From Verrucomicrobiaceae bacterium (GTDB taxonomy: Bacteria > Verrucomicrobiota > Verrucomicrobiia > Verrucomicrobiales > Akkermansiaceae), in the NCBI GenBank assembly GCA_027487435.1, contig JAIYDP010000355.1, positions 1 through 64,000 on the forward strand: DNA of 64,000 nucleotides, read 5' to 3'. The position numbers and the translations under genes are program-made. The notes under the pieces were generated by a model. The model was given only the letters and a program-made list of their open reading frames with translations, did no database searches and was not told where the DNA came from. Numbering within the stretch: position 1 is the stretch's first letter; each line of letters opens with the position of its first letter. Below are positions 1 to 8,676 of the stretch, piece after piece.

Positions 1-136
1 GCGCAAGGAAGGCCTGACGACTGTCTGTTTCATCGCGGATCCCGTCGTCGCGGATCTTTGTAACATGATGTGCTCGCGGCTGCGGGAGGAGATGGAGATC
101 AAGGCTGCTGCGATGGCGTTCGATCCCAAAATCTAA
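1..136 (+). CDS. C-terminal end of an unidentified protein (truncated by window edge)
   Basis: An open frame enters from the left edge (codons starting at base 2) and stops with TAA at 134-136, giving 44 residues ending in AFDPKI. Two Cys residues occur close together (CNMMC). I do not recognise the family. It lies about 200 bp upstream of the phosphoketolase gene on the same strand, so it could belong to the same metabolic cluster, but the gap and a palindrome between them suggest separate transcription. Confidence 0.5.
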   Translation, partial: RKEGLTTVCFIADPVVADLCNMMCSRLREEMEIKAAAMAFDPKI

Positions 137-191
137 GCGTTGGTTCTCTCGAAATTTCATTGAAATGATTCATTACCTCCAAGCGCGGTAT

Positions 192-211
192 GAATTGTTA
201 CGAAACAATTC
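192..211. promoter_or_regulatory. Perfect 8-bp inverted repeat upstream of xfp (possible operator)
   Basis: GAATTGTT-ACGA-AACAATTC is a perfect dyad with a 4-bp centre, about 130 bp upstream of the xfp start. It has no T-tract and sits in the promoter region, so a regulator site is more likely than a terminator. The regulator is unknown. Confidence 0.35.
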
Positions 212-340
212 CTGTCGGCTTGGGTGGCCAGTGGTATTTTCCACCGACATGAATGAATTGGTATGGGTTGTTTCCCCACCTTGGGGTGAAGACCCACTGG
301 AGGATGATGGTTTGCTGCGGCAAGATGGTCGGCAACTCCA

Positions 341-2716
341 ATGAAAAGCAACACACTCACACCCGATTCACTTCACAAGATAGACGCCTATTGGCGTGCC
401 GCTAACTATCTGTCTGTGGGTCAGATTTATCTCTACGATAATCCATTGCTGAAGCGACCGCTTAGTCTGGAAGACGTGAAGCACATGCTGCTGGGCCACT
501 GGGGGACGACACCGGGACAGAACTTCATCTACGCGCACCTCAACCGAGTCATCAAAAAATACGACCTCAACATGATCTATGTTTCCGGCCCCGGCCATGG
601 TGGTCCCGCCGTGGTGGCAAACACGTACCTCGAAGGAACCTACAGCGAGATTTATCCAAATATCAGCAGGGATGAGGACGGGCTGCGGAAACTCTTCCGG
701 CAGTTCTCCTTTCCCGGTGGCATCCCCAGTCATGCTTCCCCGGAGTGTCCCGGCTCGATCCACGAGGGCGGCGAGCTAGGCTATTCGCTCAGTCATTCGT
801 TCGGCGCGGTATTCGATAATCCCGATCTGCTCGTCGCCTGTGTCATTGGCGACGGCGAGGCGGAGACAGGCCCCTTAGCCACCGCTTGGCATTCCAATAA
901 GTTCCTCAATCCTGTGTCCGACGGCGCGGTTCTGCCGATCCTCCATCTCAACGGCTACAAGATTGCCAACCCTTCCGTTCTCGCTCGCATCACGCGTGAG
1001 GAGTTGGATCAATTGTTCCGCGGATACGGATGGAAGCCCTATTTCGTCGAGGAGGAACCCACTGACCTCATGCATGAAGCGATGGCTACAACGCTCGATC
1101 AAGCGGTGGAAGAAATCAAACGTATCCAACACGAAGCGCGCATCTCAGGTAGCCTGCTCCGTCCTCGCTGGCCGATGATCGTGCTGAATTCCCTAAAGGG
1201 ATGGACGGGGCCGAAATGGGTCGATGGCGCGCAAAATGAGGGCACCTTCCATGCGCACCAGGTGCCGATCTCAGATCCATCCAGCCACCCAGGGCATCTG
1301 CGTTTGTTGGAATACTGGTTGAAGAGTTATTGTCCGAACGATCTCTTCGATGAGGAGGGGAAATTGAAGCCCGAGTTGGCAGAACTCGCTCCTGTAGGCG
1401 AACGGCGGATGGGAGCGAATTCACATGCCAATGGTGGATTGCTGCTTCGTGATTTGCGAATGCCGGATTTCCGCGACTACGCGGCGGATGTGCCAGAGCC
1501 AGGTTCACACGGCGGCGGCGATACCCGAGTGCTCGGGCCGTTTCTGCGTGACATCGCAAAGCTCAACAGCCAGCAGCGGAACTTCCGTGTTTTCAGCCCC
1601 GATGAGACGATTTCCAACGGCTTGGGTGCGCTCTTCGAGGTCACAAATCGGCAATGGACGGCCGCGACGGTAGCAAACGACGAATTTTTATCGCCCTCTG
1701 GACGAGTCCTAGAAATGCTCAGCGAACATCAATGCGAGGGCTGGCTAGAGGGCTACCTGCTCACCGGAAGGCATGGAATTTACAATTGCTACGAGGCATT
1801 CATTCACATCGTTGATTCGATGTTTAACCAGCACGCGAAATGGTTGAAGGTGACCTCTCATCTGGCATGGCGACCAAAAATCGCATCCCTGAACTATCTC
1901 CTGACATCGCATGTCTGGCGGCAGGATCACAATGGTTTCACGCATCAAGACCCCGGTTTCATCGACCACGTCATGAATAAAAAAGCCGAGATCGTGCGTG
2001 TCTATCTCCCGCCAGATGCGAACTGCCTGCTCTCCGTCATGGATCATTGCCTGCGTAGCCGCCACTACGTGAACGTGGTGATCGCCGGGAAGCACCCAGC
2101 TCCCCAGTGGCTGACCATGGACGCGGCGGTGAAGCACTGCATCAAGGGCATCGGCATCTGGGAATGGGCTAGCAATGATGGCGATGGCTCACCGGATGTG
2201 GTCATGGCCTGCTGTGGTGATGTGCCGACCTTGGAGACACTCGCCGCCGTTTCCCTTTTACGCCAGCATTTGCCCGACCTGAAAATCCGCGTGATCAACG
2301 TGGTCGATCTCATGAAACTACAACCCCAGCTCGAACATCCGCACGGTTTGAGCGACGTTGATTTCGATGAGCTCTTCACCAACGACAAACCGGTCATCTT
2401 CGCCTTTCACGCCTACCCATGGCAGATACATAAGTTGACGTATCGGCGCACCAATCACGACAACTTCCACGTCCGCGGCTACAAGGAGGAGGGGACGATT
2501 ACCACGCCATTCGACATGACGGTGCTCAACGAAATCGACCGCTATCATCTGGTGATGGATACCATCGACCGTCTGCCGCAAACCGCTGACAAGGGCATCT
2601 ATCTGAAGCAGCAACTTAAGGAGAAGCTGATCGAGCACAAGCAATACATCGACAAGCACGGCCAAGACATGCCTGAGATCCGCAACTGGAAATGGGGCGC
2701 TTCACCCCCGCAGTAA
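341..2716 (+). CDS. xfp: Xylulose-5-phosphate/fructose-6-phosphate phosphoketolase
   Basis: Thiamine-diphosphate enzyme that cleaves xylulose 5-phosphate or fructose 6-phosphate with phosphate to acetyl phosphate plus glyceraldehyde 3-phosphate or erythrose 4-phosphate. The 791-residue length is typical of the family. Near the N-terminus are the substrate-site pattern [10 protein letters not shown] and GPGHGG. The cofactor pattern GDGEAETGP, followed by [10 protein letters not shown], lies around residue 170. The protein ends [11 protein letters not shown]. An aldolase and a sugar-phosphate-type histidine phosphatase follow on the same strand, which fits a bifid-shunt-like module. An oddity is that the last 25 codons recur in diverged form at 6581-6655, on the far side of an accessory insertion. 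Substrate preference (X5P versus F6P) cannot be told from sequence alone. Confidence 0.96.
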   Translation: MKSNTLTPDSLHKIDAYWRAANYLSVGQIYLYDNPLLKRPLSLEDVKHMLLGHWGTTPGQNFIYAHLNRVIKKYDLNMIYVSGPGHGGPAVVANTYLEGTYSEIYPNISRDEDGLRKLFRQFSFPGGIPSHASPECPGSIHEGGELGYSLSHSFGAVFDNPDLLVACVIGDGEAETGPLATAWHSNKFLNPVSDGAVLPILHLNGYKIANPSVLARITREELDQLFRGYGWKPYFVEEEPTDLMHEAMATTLDQAVEEIKRIQHEARISGSLLRPRWPMIVLNSLKGWTGPKWVDGAQNEGTFHAHQVPISDPSSHPGHLRLLEYWLKSYCPNDLFDEEGKLKPELAELAPVGERRMGANSHANGGLLLRDLRMPDFRDYAADVPEPGSHGGGDTRVLGPFLRDIAKLNSQQRNFRVFSPDETISNGLGALFEVTNRQWTAATVANDEFLSPSGRVLEMLSEHQCEGWLEGYLLTGRHGIYNCYEAFIHIVDSMFNQHAKWLKVTSHLAWRPKIASLNYLLTSHVWRQDHNGFTHQDPGFIDHVMNKKAEIVRVYLPPDANCLLSVMDHCLRSRHYVNVVIAGKHPAPQWLTMDAAVKHCIKGIGIWEWASNDGDGSPDVVMACCGDVPTLETLAAVSLLRQHLPDLKIRVINVVDLMKLQPQLEHPHGLSDVDFDELFTNDKPVIFAFHAYPWQIHKLTYRRTNHDNFHVRGYKEEGTITTPFDMTVLNEIDRYHLVMDTIDRLPQTADKGIYLKQQLKEKLIEHKQYIDKHGQDMPEIRNWKWGASPPQ

Positions 2717-2786
2717 CCCGAACGACAATCCCCCCATCGCAGAGCATCACACGCTCCCACGCTCACAGGAGACTGGAAACATCCGA

Positions 2787-3305
2787 TCAACCAGCGCTGC
2801 ACCCACATTTTCCGCAAAACATGTTTCCCCGCCCCTCGTATGAGAATTCACAGAGCTTCATAGCCGGTAAGATCGCACCATCGGCCCCCATGATGTGTGA
2901 TTGAATTCCTCTTCTGCAGCCCGCAGCCACAGAACTGTTCCTAGTAGCCACATAACTGTTCTTAGCAGCAACATAACTGTTCTTAGCAGCCAGAGAACTG
3001 TTCTTAGCAGCCAGAGAACTGTTCTTAGCAGCCACAGAACTGTTCTTAGCAGCCGCAGAACTGTTCTTAGCAGCCGCAGAACTGTTCCTAGCAGCCATAG
3101 AACTGTTCCTAGCAGTCAAAGAACTGTTCCTAGCAGCCAGAGAACTGTTCCTAGCAGTCAAAGAACTATTCCTAGCAGTCACAGAACTGTTCCTAGCATC
3201 CACAAAACGATTCTTAGCAAAACCAAAAAACCTTTGATTTTTCAGTAAATCTCCCAAATCACCGAACAACTCAAAACATGATTCAAACAACTGCTTAAAA
3301 ATCAA
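2787..3305 (-). CDS. Possible heptapeptide-repeat protein (doubtful coding)
   Basis: A 172-codon open frame runs through the 21-bp array and reads as about 14 copies of A-[RK]-N-S-S-[VLAM]-[AT]. Before the repeat it reads FFGFAKNRFVD, similar to the GFAK leader of the array at 38.5 kb. In this frame the differences between copies are mostly conservative (R/K, V/L/A/M), whereas the opposite frame would swap Pro and Leu, so this strand is the better coding candidate. Against it: the frame opens with TTG, I see no ribosome site, and a 21-bp repeat lacking stops is automatically open for its whole length. It may be non-coding DNA. Confidence 0.3.
   Translation of the reverse strand: MIFKQLFESCFELFGDLGDLLKNQRFFGFAKNRFVDARNSSVTARNSSLTARNSSLAARNSSLTARNSSMAARNSSAAAKNSSAAAKNSSVAAKNSSLAAKNSSLAAKNSYVAAKNSYVATRNSSVAAGCRRGIQSHIMGADGAILPAMKLCEFSYEGRGNMFCGKCGCSAG
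2925..3218. repeat. 21-bp tandem array, 14 units, each with an AGAAC-T-GTTCY dyad
   Basis: Fourteen head-to-tail units of exactly 21 bp. The core AGAACTGTTCYTAGC is nearly invariant, and the 5' six bases (AGYCRN type) vary. AGAAC-T-GTTCT within the core is a perfect palindrome; the Y=C variants break it by one base. Units are contiguous with no spacers. The last unit (3198-3218) is the most degenerate. The array lies about 210 bp after the xfp stop, inside the block bounded by the two xfp tails. Confidence 0.95.
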
Positions 3306-3330
3306 AAATCACAACCCAAGTCTTGCTCTT

Positions 3331-3426
3331 ATCCGTGTCCATCCCTGTCCATCTGTGGTGAAAAACTCTTCCGTATATCCAGAGCCCAAGAATCGCCACC
3401 ACAGATAAACGGTGATGAACACAGAT
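3331..3426. repeat. 30-bp imperfect inverted repeat
   Basis: Arms at 3331-3360 and 3397-3426 match as reverse complements at 24 of 30 positions, with a 36-bp centre. The arms have the ATCCGTGTCCATC / ATCTGTGGTG character that I recall as a widespread intergenic repeat in verrucomicrobia and some other bacteria. No protein is encoded. It could be a non-autonomous mobile repeat. Confidence 0.65.
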
Positions 3427-3444
3427 CAAACAATCGCAGCAATA

Positions 3445-3471
3445 GTGGCGGCACTTGGAAAGTGCCGCCAC
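3445..3471. repeat. REP-like hairpin
   Basis: GTGGCGGCACT-TGGAA-AGTGCCGCCAC is a perfect 11-bp stem with a 5-base loop. It has no following T-run, so it resembles a REP-type palindrome rather than a terminator. Its sequence differs from the GCCGGC REPs near 42.9 and 43.6 kb. The rest of 3472-3666 shows nothing I can name. Confidence 0.6.
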
Positions 3472-3666
3472 CTACGTTGCGAGATTCCTTTCATTTCCCA
3501 TCTGTCAAACAAGTTTCCTTCCCATCGGCCATCAGATCAATACCCGCGTCATCAAGCGCCCTTCAGCCGCAAACCTTCATTCAGGAAGAAAAATGCCAGC
3601 CGTCCCTTGAAAGCTTGCCAGCCTGCGCATGATCCGCTAGGAAGTCATCCGTAACCTGCAAACACC

Positions 3667-5553
3667 ATGAGAGCCCCCAGATCTATCCACCGAAACGATC
3701 CCCCGCAGAAGCACCACTTTTCCCCGCGCTTGTGCTTACGACGTACATGGTCGGCGATGTGGGCAGTCGGAACAACCTTTCTCGTGTCCGCTCTGCACGC
3801 AGGAATCGGCGTGATGGACTGGGAAGGCGGCGCAAACTGCAGCTCCTCGTTTAGCGCATCTGGCTTGGTATTCACCAACGCTCGGGGCACCATTTGCTCC
3901 ACCAGCAACCCCGGCAGCAATTCCGTCTCAAACGGATCGACTCACACCAACGATGTCACAGGCCTGCGGGTGGTTCATCAATACGGACTCACCTTTACTC
4001 CCGTCCAAATGGACGTGGGGGAATATTCTCGAACAGTGAAAACCGCAGACCTTGGGTTTATCGGTCACAAGGCGGACGGCTCGGTCGTGACCGTTCGGGC
4101 TCCACTCGACGGGATCGCTGACGGGCCCGGCGGAGTGCCAGACTTCCAGACTTTCGTATTCCCCGCGTCCTTCGAAAACATTGTCCGCCTCGAGGTGCCC
4201 TCCGTTTCGTGGAGCTTCGACAATTTTTTCTTCTCAACTGTCATTCCTCCTCCTCTACCTGTGGAGCAGGGTCTCGGGGCAAGTTATCGTTCGATTCAAT
4301 CCGTTTACTCAAAAACGGTTCTTTCGAACGAAATGATTGTGGGGCCGGACTACGTGGTGAACTCCGGCTTCTATTCGCCCGAAAGCACAAAGTTCCTCCT
4401 GCCAGAGAACCGGCTTTGGTTGACGGATACCCGCACGCCGTACTACTCGCGCGAGACATCCACGCTCTACTATGCCGACTTCACACGCAACGCGCTCTTC
4501 AGTTACAGCAACGGCGTGATGAGCACCGTAGCCACCACAGCCGATACCTTGGCCGCCGGCTTGCAGATGCAGACACTGGTCTTTCCCCGACCGATCGGCA
4601 ACACGCTGGTGTTCATGGGTTATCGTACGCGAGACAATGACCAGTATGCGCTGTTTGCTAAGACCTCTGGCGTGACCCGCACCCTGATTACGCCGCAAAC
4701 AGTATTGCCCGGACCGCCTGGCACGCCGCCTTCGACTCCCGCCTGGTTTCCAGACGACATCGCAGTCCATGCCACGGGTTTCGCGTTCGATACCTCGCTA
4801 GCCAGAGAGAGTCGCATTCATCGGCTCTATCGCGCTACATTAAGCGGTGAAATCCGCTACGTCGTGGGGGAAAACGACGTGATCCCGATCGCAGGTGGAA
4901 GCGCTACTGTGACCGACCTCCAAACCTATGCATTCAACGCGGCTGGCGAACTCGAGGTGAATGTCACGCTACATACCGGTGCAGCCCTGCTCGTTTACGA
5001 TTCGGCTGGTATTCGCCAGGTCATCCAAACAGCGGGGCGCACCGTGGCTCCGGTCAACGCTGGGAAAACGGTCTCCGTCAAGCCTTTTCCCAGTAGTCCG
5101 GCTCTGCTCACCGCTGCGTCCACGGGCGAACTCTTCCGCGAGAGTGACGGACGTTTTTTCCACGTGCTCGGCGTCGGCGACAAGATCGAGGACGAGACTA
5201 TCGCGCACCTCGAGTTGAAGGCGGTGCCTTCATCACCTCCAGCTCGCGTGGTGGTCGAGGTGCGCTATGACTCCAGTCCGTCCATAGCTCACCTTCTGGA
5301 GGTCGAGTTAGCGACCCCCATCATCCACCCGCCCCGCTTGGGTGCGATCAAAGTGCATCCTGAATCAGGTGACTGGTTTGTGCCGCTCAGCCACACCACG
5401 GCGGGCAAAACCCAGTGGCTCTCCCGCTCCAACGATTTGAAAACATGGCAACGGCTTTGGACGGTGCCGTTGATCAGCCCACTACAGCACGTGATCATCC
5501 CGCGCAACCAGACACTAACACCCTCCGCGTTTTTCCGCATTGAGGAGGAGTAA
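3667..5553 (+). CDS. Secreted protein of unknown function with C-terminal FFR-type domain
   Basis: A 628-residue protein. The N-terminus carries two Arg (LRRTW) followed by a hydrophobic stretch ending around SALHAG, which looks like a long signal peptide; Met-31 (position 3757) is an alternative start. Residues about 45-200 form a region beginning GVMDWEGG, reminiscent of secreted PVC domains built around 'SFDNF' patterns. The middle resembles a beta-propeller-like repeat region. The last about 70 residues contain 'WLSRSNDLKTWQRLW' and end FFRIEEE, a tail type shared with the other giant secreted proteins here. It is the only large gene in the block between the two xfp tails, so it may be cargo. 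Function unknown. Confidence 0.75.
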   Translation: MRAPRSIHRNDPPQKHHFSPRLCLRRTWSAMWAVGTTFLVSALHAGIGVMDWEGGANCSSSFSASGLVFTNARGTICSTSNPGSNSVSNGSTHTNDVTGLRVVHQYGLTFTPVQMDVGEYSRTVKTADLGFIGHKADGSVVTVRAPLDGIADGPGGVPDFQTFVFPASFENIVRLEVPSVSWSFDNFFFSTVIPPPLPVEQGLGASYRSIQSVYSKTVLSNEMIVGPDYVVNSGFYSPESTKFLLPENRLWLTDTRTPYYSRETSTLYYADFTRNALFSYSNGVMSTVATTADTLAAGLQMQTLVFPRPIGNTLVFMGYRTRDNDQYALFAKTSGVTRTLITPQTVLPGPPGTPPSTPAWFPDDIAVHATGFAFDTSLARESRIHRLYRATLSGEIRYVVGENDVIPIAGGSATVTDLQTYAFNAAGELEVNVTLHTGAALLVYDSAGIRQVIQTAGRTVAPVNAGKTVSVKPFPSSPALLTAASTGELFRESDGRFFHVLGVGDKIEDETIAHLELKAVPSSPPARVVVEVRYDSSPSIAHLLEVELATPIIHPPRLGAIKVHPESGDWFVPLSHTTAGKTQWLSRSNDLKTWQRLWTVPLISPLQHVIIPRNQTLTPSAFFRIEEE

Positions 5554-5717
5554 TCACCGATTGATGAAATCTCATGCGAGTCCCAAATAAAAGACATTTG
5601 CACCCCTAACCTTTCTCATAGCAGATCAATCCATCAGCTTCACCAACTCCGCGCTCCCGAGATGCAGATACGATTGCGACTGCTGGAAGCCGCCTTTTCT
5701 GCGGCGGGGGGGCATTG

Positions 5718-5751
5718 AGCGCAGTGGATGTGAATCCATTGCGGTAGCGCT
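5718..5751. other. Stem-loop of unknown role
   Basis: AGCGCAGTGGAT / ATCCATTGCG can pair, with an outer AGCGC/GCGCT match, and a run of A follows. It lies between the secreted protein and the convergent toxin gene. It could act as a terminator on the minus strand, where the A-run reads as T. Weak. Confidence 0.3.
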
Positions 5752-5800
5752 GCAAAAAAACAAATCGCCGCTGGGCGCGAAGCTGGGAAGGACGTGAATG

Positions 5801-6220
5801 TTACGCCAGCGGATTTACCACCACCAAACCAAGCGGGCGGAGCAATTCAAAGTGTTTGGCATTGTCTGTCACCAGCGTATGCCCTTTGGCAAGACATTGC
5901 GCCGCAAGTAAGGTGTCTTCACAGGGCAAAGTCCGGCGGATGGATTTCAGGAACGAGAAAACCCGCTTCCACTCCAGCAGCCAATCGGTGTCCACTGGCT
6001 CGATCGCTTCGGCAAAATCCACTTCGGTTTGAGTGATGCGTTGCGTCAATAGCGGCTGGTGTGTGGCATCAGCCAGTTCCACGCCGTAGCGCATTTCCGC
6101 AATCGTCACTGAACTAATGAAGCTGTTCGCCTCGTTTTTCCGCAGCCACGCCTTGAATTTGGCGGGGAGGTGTTTCTTGTGGCACAGCGAAATCAGGTTG
6201 GTATCGATCAGGAAGCTCAT
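5801..6220 (-). CDS. vapC: VapC-type PIN-domain toxin ribonuclease
   Basis: A 139-residue PIN domain. Acidic residues expected for the metal site are present: D in FLIDTNLIS near the N-terminus, E in TIAEMRYG, D in CEDTLLAA and D in VTDNAKHF. VapC toxins cut specific RNAs (often tRNA or rRNA) and are held inactive by a cognate antitoxin. The start overlaps the antitoxin stop by 4 bp (ATGA), the usual translational coupling. The pair sits next to the second xfp tail, consistent with cargo of an accessory block. Confidence 0.9.
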   Translation of the reverse strand: MSFLIDTNLISLCHKKHLPAKFKAWLRKNEANSFISSVTIAEMRYGVELADATHQPLLTQRITQTEVDFAEAIEPVDTDWLLEWKRVFSFLKSIRRTLPCEDTLLAAQCLAKGHTLVTDNAKHFELLRPLGLVVVNPLA

Positions 6221-6465
6221 TTGAACGGCATGGTGTGACGTTTCACCTTGGGAAATGCAACGGTCTGGCCTTCCAGATGCGCGAGCAAACCGACCGCGCC
6301 CCGCCGTTTTTGTGGACGCGGGGTAATCAGCAGGCTTTGCCGCCCGTCATCCAATACGCGAACATCACAAGGCCCACCGTTGATCAATCCCGCCTGTTTG
6401 CGCCAACTGGCCGGGAATTGAGCCTGTCCTTTTTCGGTGATGGTCAAGGTTTTTAGTGTTTTCAT
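6217..6465 (-). CDS. vapB: AbrB/SpoVT-type antitoxin partner of the PIN toxin
   Basis: An 82-residue protein reading MKTLKTLTITEKGQAQFP, the swapped-hairpin AbrB-like N-terminus seen in VapB/AbrB antitoxins, followed by a short basic tail. The frame is open further upstream to 6624, but the AbrB fold begins at this Met, so I chose 6465. Met five codons upstream is also possible. It probably represses its own promoter and neutralises the toxin encoded directly downstream. Confidence 0.85.
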   Translation of the reverse strand: MKTLKTLTITEKGQAQFPASWRKQAGLINGGPCDVRVLDDGRQSLLITPRPQKRRGAVGLLAHLEGQTVAFPKVKRHTMPFK

Positions 6466-6580
6466 GCGGCAATCGTTCATTACATCGTTCCGGAAGTCAA
6501 ACGGTTTCATCAAATGCAATACACAAGACTTATCATCAGAAGCCAACTTGTGCGGCTTGAATGGGGTATTTCCGAATTCC

Positions 6581-6655
6581 CAACGCGTCGGCAAATACAG
6601 CCAAGACATGCCCGAGATCCGCAACGGGAAATGGCGCGCGAGGCGTCTTCAGTAG
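6581..6655 (+). pseudogene. Orphan copy of the xfp 3' end
   Basis: Aligned without gaps to 2642-2716 at a fixed offset of 3939 bp. The first 59 bases match at 49 positions, the same reading frame is kept (QDMPEIRN-x-KW) and both copies stop at the same distance (TAA versus TAG). The most likely reading is a remnant of xfp left at the right edge of an inserted block. It is not a gene on its own. Confidence 0.85.
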
Positions 6656-6661
6656 GGATAC

Positions 6662-6693
6662 ACCCCATAGCTTAGAACCTGTTGTAGGCATAG
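6662..6693 (+). promoter_or_regulatory. Recurrent ACCCCATAGC / GGCATAG element upstream of the aldolase
   Basis: ACCCCATAGC, 15 bases, then GGCATAG. The same two boxes occur 17 bases apart at 10140-10173 upstream of the PRC-barrel gene. Partial matches lie at 8514-8542 upstream of the NAD(P)HX repair gene and at 10375-10383. The spacing resembles two promoter boxes for an alternative sigma factor, but this is an inference from few copies. Confidence 0.35.
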
Positions 6694-6777
6694 TTTCTAT
6701 CGCAAGTCTGCAACCTCTGCATACCTAGCGATTTCTACATCTTACTTTGTATCGTAGAAAGAGAATCCCATTTTTAC

Positions 6778-7821
6778 ATGGAACCAATGGAAATGAATGC
6801 GAAACAACTCATGGAAACCGCTAGGGCGTTGATGGCCGATGGCAAGGGACTGCTGGCGATGGATGAAAGTGATCCCACCTGCAACAAGCGCTTTGAGAAG
6901 CTGGGAATTCCCCAAACGCTGGAGGCAAGGCGCGCCTATCGGGAACTGATCGTGACCACTCCGCGACTGGGCGAGTCGATCAGCGGGGCGATTCTCTACG
7001 ATGCTACGATCCACCAGAAAACGAAGGACGGAGTTTCTCTCGTTGAAGTCCTCTCCAAGGCGGGAATCATACCTAGCATCAAGGTTGACAGTGGGGCTGA
7101 TGCATTGGCAGGTCATCCCGGAGAAAAAATAACCGGAGGCTTGGATCGACTGCGCGAGCGGCTCGCTGAGTATGCTAAACTGGGTGCCCGTTTCGCCAAG
7201 TGGCGTGCCGTCATTACCATCGGCGAAGGTCTTCCGACCTGTGCGTGTGTCCATGCAAACGCTCATGCCTTAGCTCGGTATGTGGCATTGTGCCAGGAGG
7301 CCGGGATAGTCCCAATCGTCGAACCAGAAGTGCTGATGGATGGCAGTCATTCGCTGAAGCGGTGTTGTGAGGTGACGGAGAAAATCATCCGCGCGATGTT
7401 TCATGAGTTTTATGATCAGCGAGTGATGATCGAAGGGATCATTCTAAAAACCAACATGATTCTTCCTGGTTTGAAGTGCCCGAAACAGGAGTCGGTCGAG
7501 GAAGTGGCCGATGCGACGGTCATGTGCCTGATGCGTGTGGTTCCCGCAGCGGTTCCAGGGATCGCATTTCTATCGGGCGGTCAGTCTGGGGAATTGGCTT
7601 CCGCTCGGTTGAACGCGATGAATGTTCGCTTTCGTTCGCGTCTTCCTTGGCCGCTTTCGTTCTCATTTGCCCGCGCCATCCAACAACCGGCTATGGAGAT
7701 TTGGCGGGGGGATGACGGCAACATCAAGGCCGCGCAAGAGGCTCTGTTGCATCGTGCCAACTGCAATCGTGCCGCACGGCGCGGAGAATACTCCAGCGCG
7801 ATGGAGAAGCCACAGATCTAG
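6778..7821 (+). CDS. Class I fructose-bisphosphate aldolase
   Basis: A 347-residue Schiff-base aldolase interconverting fructose 1,6-bisphosphate with dihydroxyacetone phosphate and glyceraldehyde 3-phosphate. Family signatures: GLLAMDESDPTCNKRF near the N-terminus, KWRAVI mid-protein, the Schiff-base lysine in ILKTNMILPG, and GIAFLSGGQS. ATG codons at 6778, 6787 and 6793 are all possible starts. It follows the orphan xfp tail, so xfp and this gene were probably adjacent before the 3.9-kb block arose. The histidine phosphatase begins 14 bp after its stop. Confidence 0.95.
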   Translation: MEPMEMNAKQLMETARALMADGKGLLAMDESDPTCNKRFEKLGIPQTLEARRAYRELIVTTPRLGESISGAILYDATIHQKTKDGVSLVEVLSKAGIIPSIKVDSGADALAGHPGEKITGGLDRLRERLAEYAKLGARFAKWRAVITIGEGLPTCACVHANAHALARYVALCQEAGIVPIVEPEVLMDGSHSLKRCCEVTEKIIRAMFHEFYDQRVMIEGIILKTNMILPGLKCPKQESVEEVADATVMCLMRVVPAAVPGIAFLSGGQSGELASARLNAMNVRFRSRLPWPLSFSFARAIQQPAMEIWRGDDGNIKAAQEALLHRANCNRAARRGEYSSAMEKPQI

Positions 7822-7835
7822 AACGCTCATTTTTT

Positions 7836-8501
7836 ATGTCATTGCACCTCTATCTCATCCGACACGGTGAAACTGCCTGGGCATTGACGGCTCAGCACAC
7901 CGGAATCAGTGAAATCCCCCTAACGGAAAACGGAGTGGATCAGGCGCTGGCGTTGGGTCCGCACCTCGCGGGCGTTTCTTTTACTCATGTTTTGACCAGT
8001 CCGCGTGAGCGAGCCCGCCATACTTGTCGTCTAGCTGGATTGAACGGAGTCGCGGTGATCGAACCTGATCTTGCCGAGTGGGATTATGGTGACTATGACG
8101 GAAAAACATCAGCAGGCATCCGTGAAGATCGACCAGGGTGGGATGTGTTTCGAGATGGTTGCCCACAAGGGGAAATGCCCGCCCAAATTCAGGCCCGTGC
8201 CGACCGACTCATTGCGCGTCTGCGTTTGTTGGATGGCAATGTCGCGCTCTTTTCGCACGGCCAATTCGGCGGGGTTCTGGGCGCCCGATGGATTGGTTTG
8301 CCGCTTGCCGATGCTCGTCACTTTCCACTCGGCACCGCGTCCCTCAGCATTCTTGGTTACGATCCCAATCACCCAAAGACTTCTGTCATTTCCTTGTGGA
8401 ATTTCATTTCTCATCCGATTCTCCATCCTGTGGCAGCGGATCAAACAATGAAAAAACAAGCGATCTCGCGCTGGGACAACGAAGGCGGTAAGATCCTTTG
8501 A
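7836..8501 (+). CDS. Histidine phosphatase family protein (phosphoglycerate-mutase-like)
   Basis: A 221-residue branch-1 histidine phosphatase. The catalytic motif LIRHGETAW lies at the N-terminus, LTSPRERARHTC supplies the second Arg, and the later His is in ALFSHGQFGG. Substrate is unknown; relatives remove phosphate from sugar phosphates and nucleotides. It starts 14 bp after the aldolase stop and is probably co-transcribed, which suggests a sugar-phosphate substrate. Confidence 0.88.
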   Translation: MSLHLYLIRHGETAWALTAQHTGISEIPLTENGVDQALALGPHLAGVSFTHVLTSPRERARHTCRLAGLNGVAVIEPDLAEWDYGDYDGKTSAGIREDRPGWDVFRDGCPQGEMPAQIQARADRLIARLRLLDGNVALFSHGQFGGVLGARWIGLPLADARHFPLGTASLSILGYDPNHPKTSVISLWNFISHPILHPVAADQTMKKQAISRWDNEGGKIL

Positions 8502-8513
8502 GGGAAGGGTTTT

Positions 8514-8542
8514 ACCCTATATCGCTTGTGAAGCCGGCAAAG
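8514..8542 (+). promoter_or_regulatory. Partial copy of the ACCC[CT]ATA / GGCA-A-G element
   Basis: ACCCTATA then GGCAAAG, lying between the histidine phosphatase stop and the NAD(P)HX repair start. It is a weaker match to the elements at 6662 and 10140. Confidence 0.2.
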
Positions 8543-8676
8543 ATATGTTTGTCTAACTCAGGTGCTGTCCTTCGATGCGACATCTGGGAGCAGGTATCGC
8601 GTGGTGCCGATTTTCCGAAAGAGTCTCATGCCCCCGTGGACGGAAGTCCCATGGAACCACTCCTTACAGCAAGCCG

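Noticed and set aside
2925-3218. CRISPR array
   Set aside because: Units are 21 bp and contiguous, with no unique spacers and no cas genes nearby.
6437-6655. 72-codon ORF ending in the xfp tail copy
   Set aside because: Only the last 25 codons resemble a protein; the rest is antisense to the antitoxin gene.
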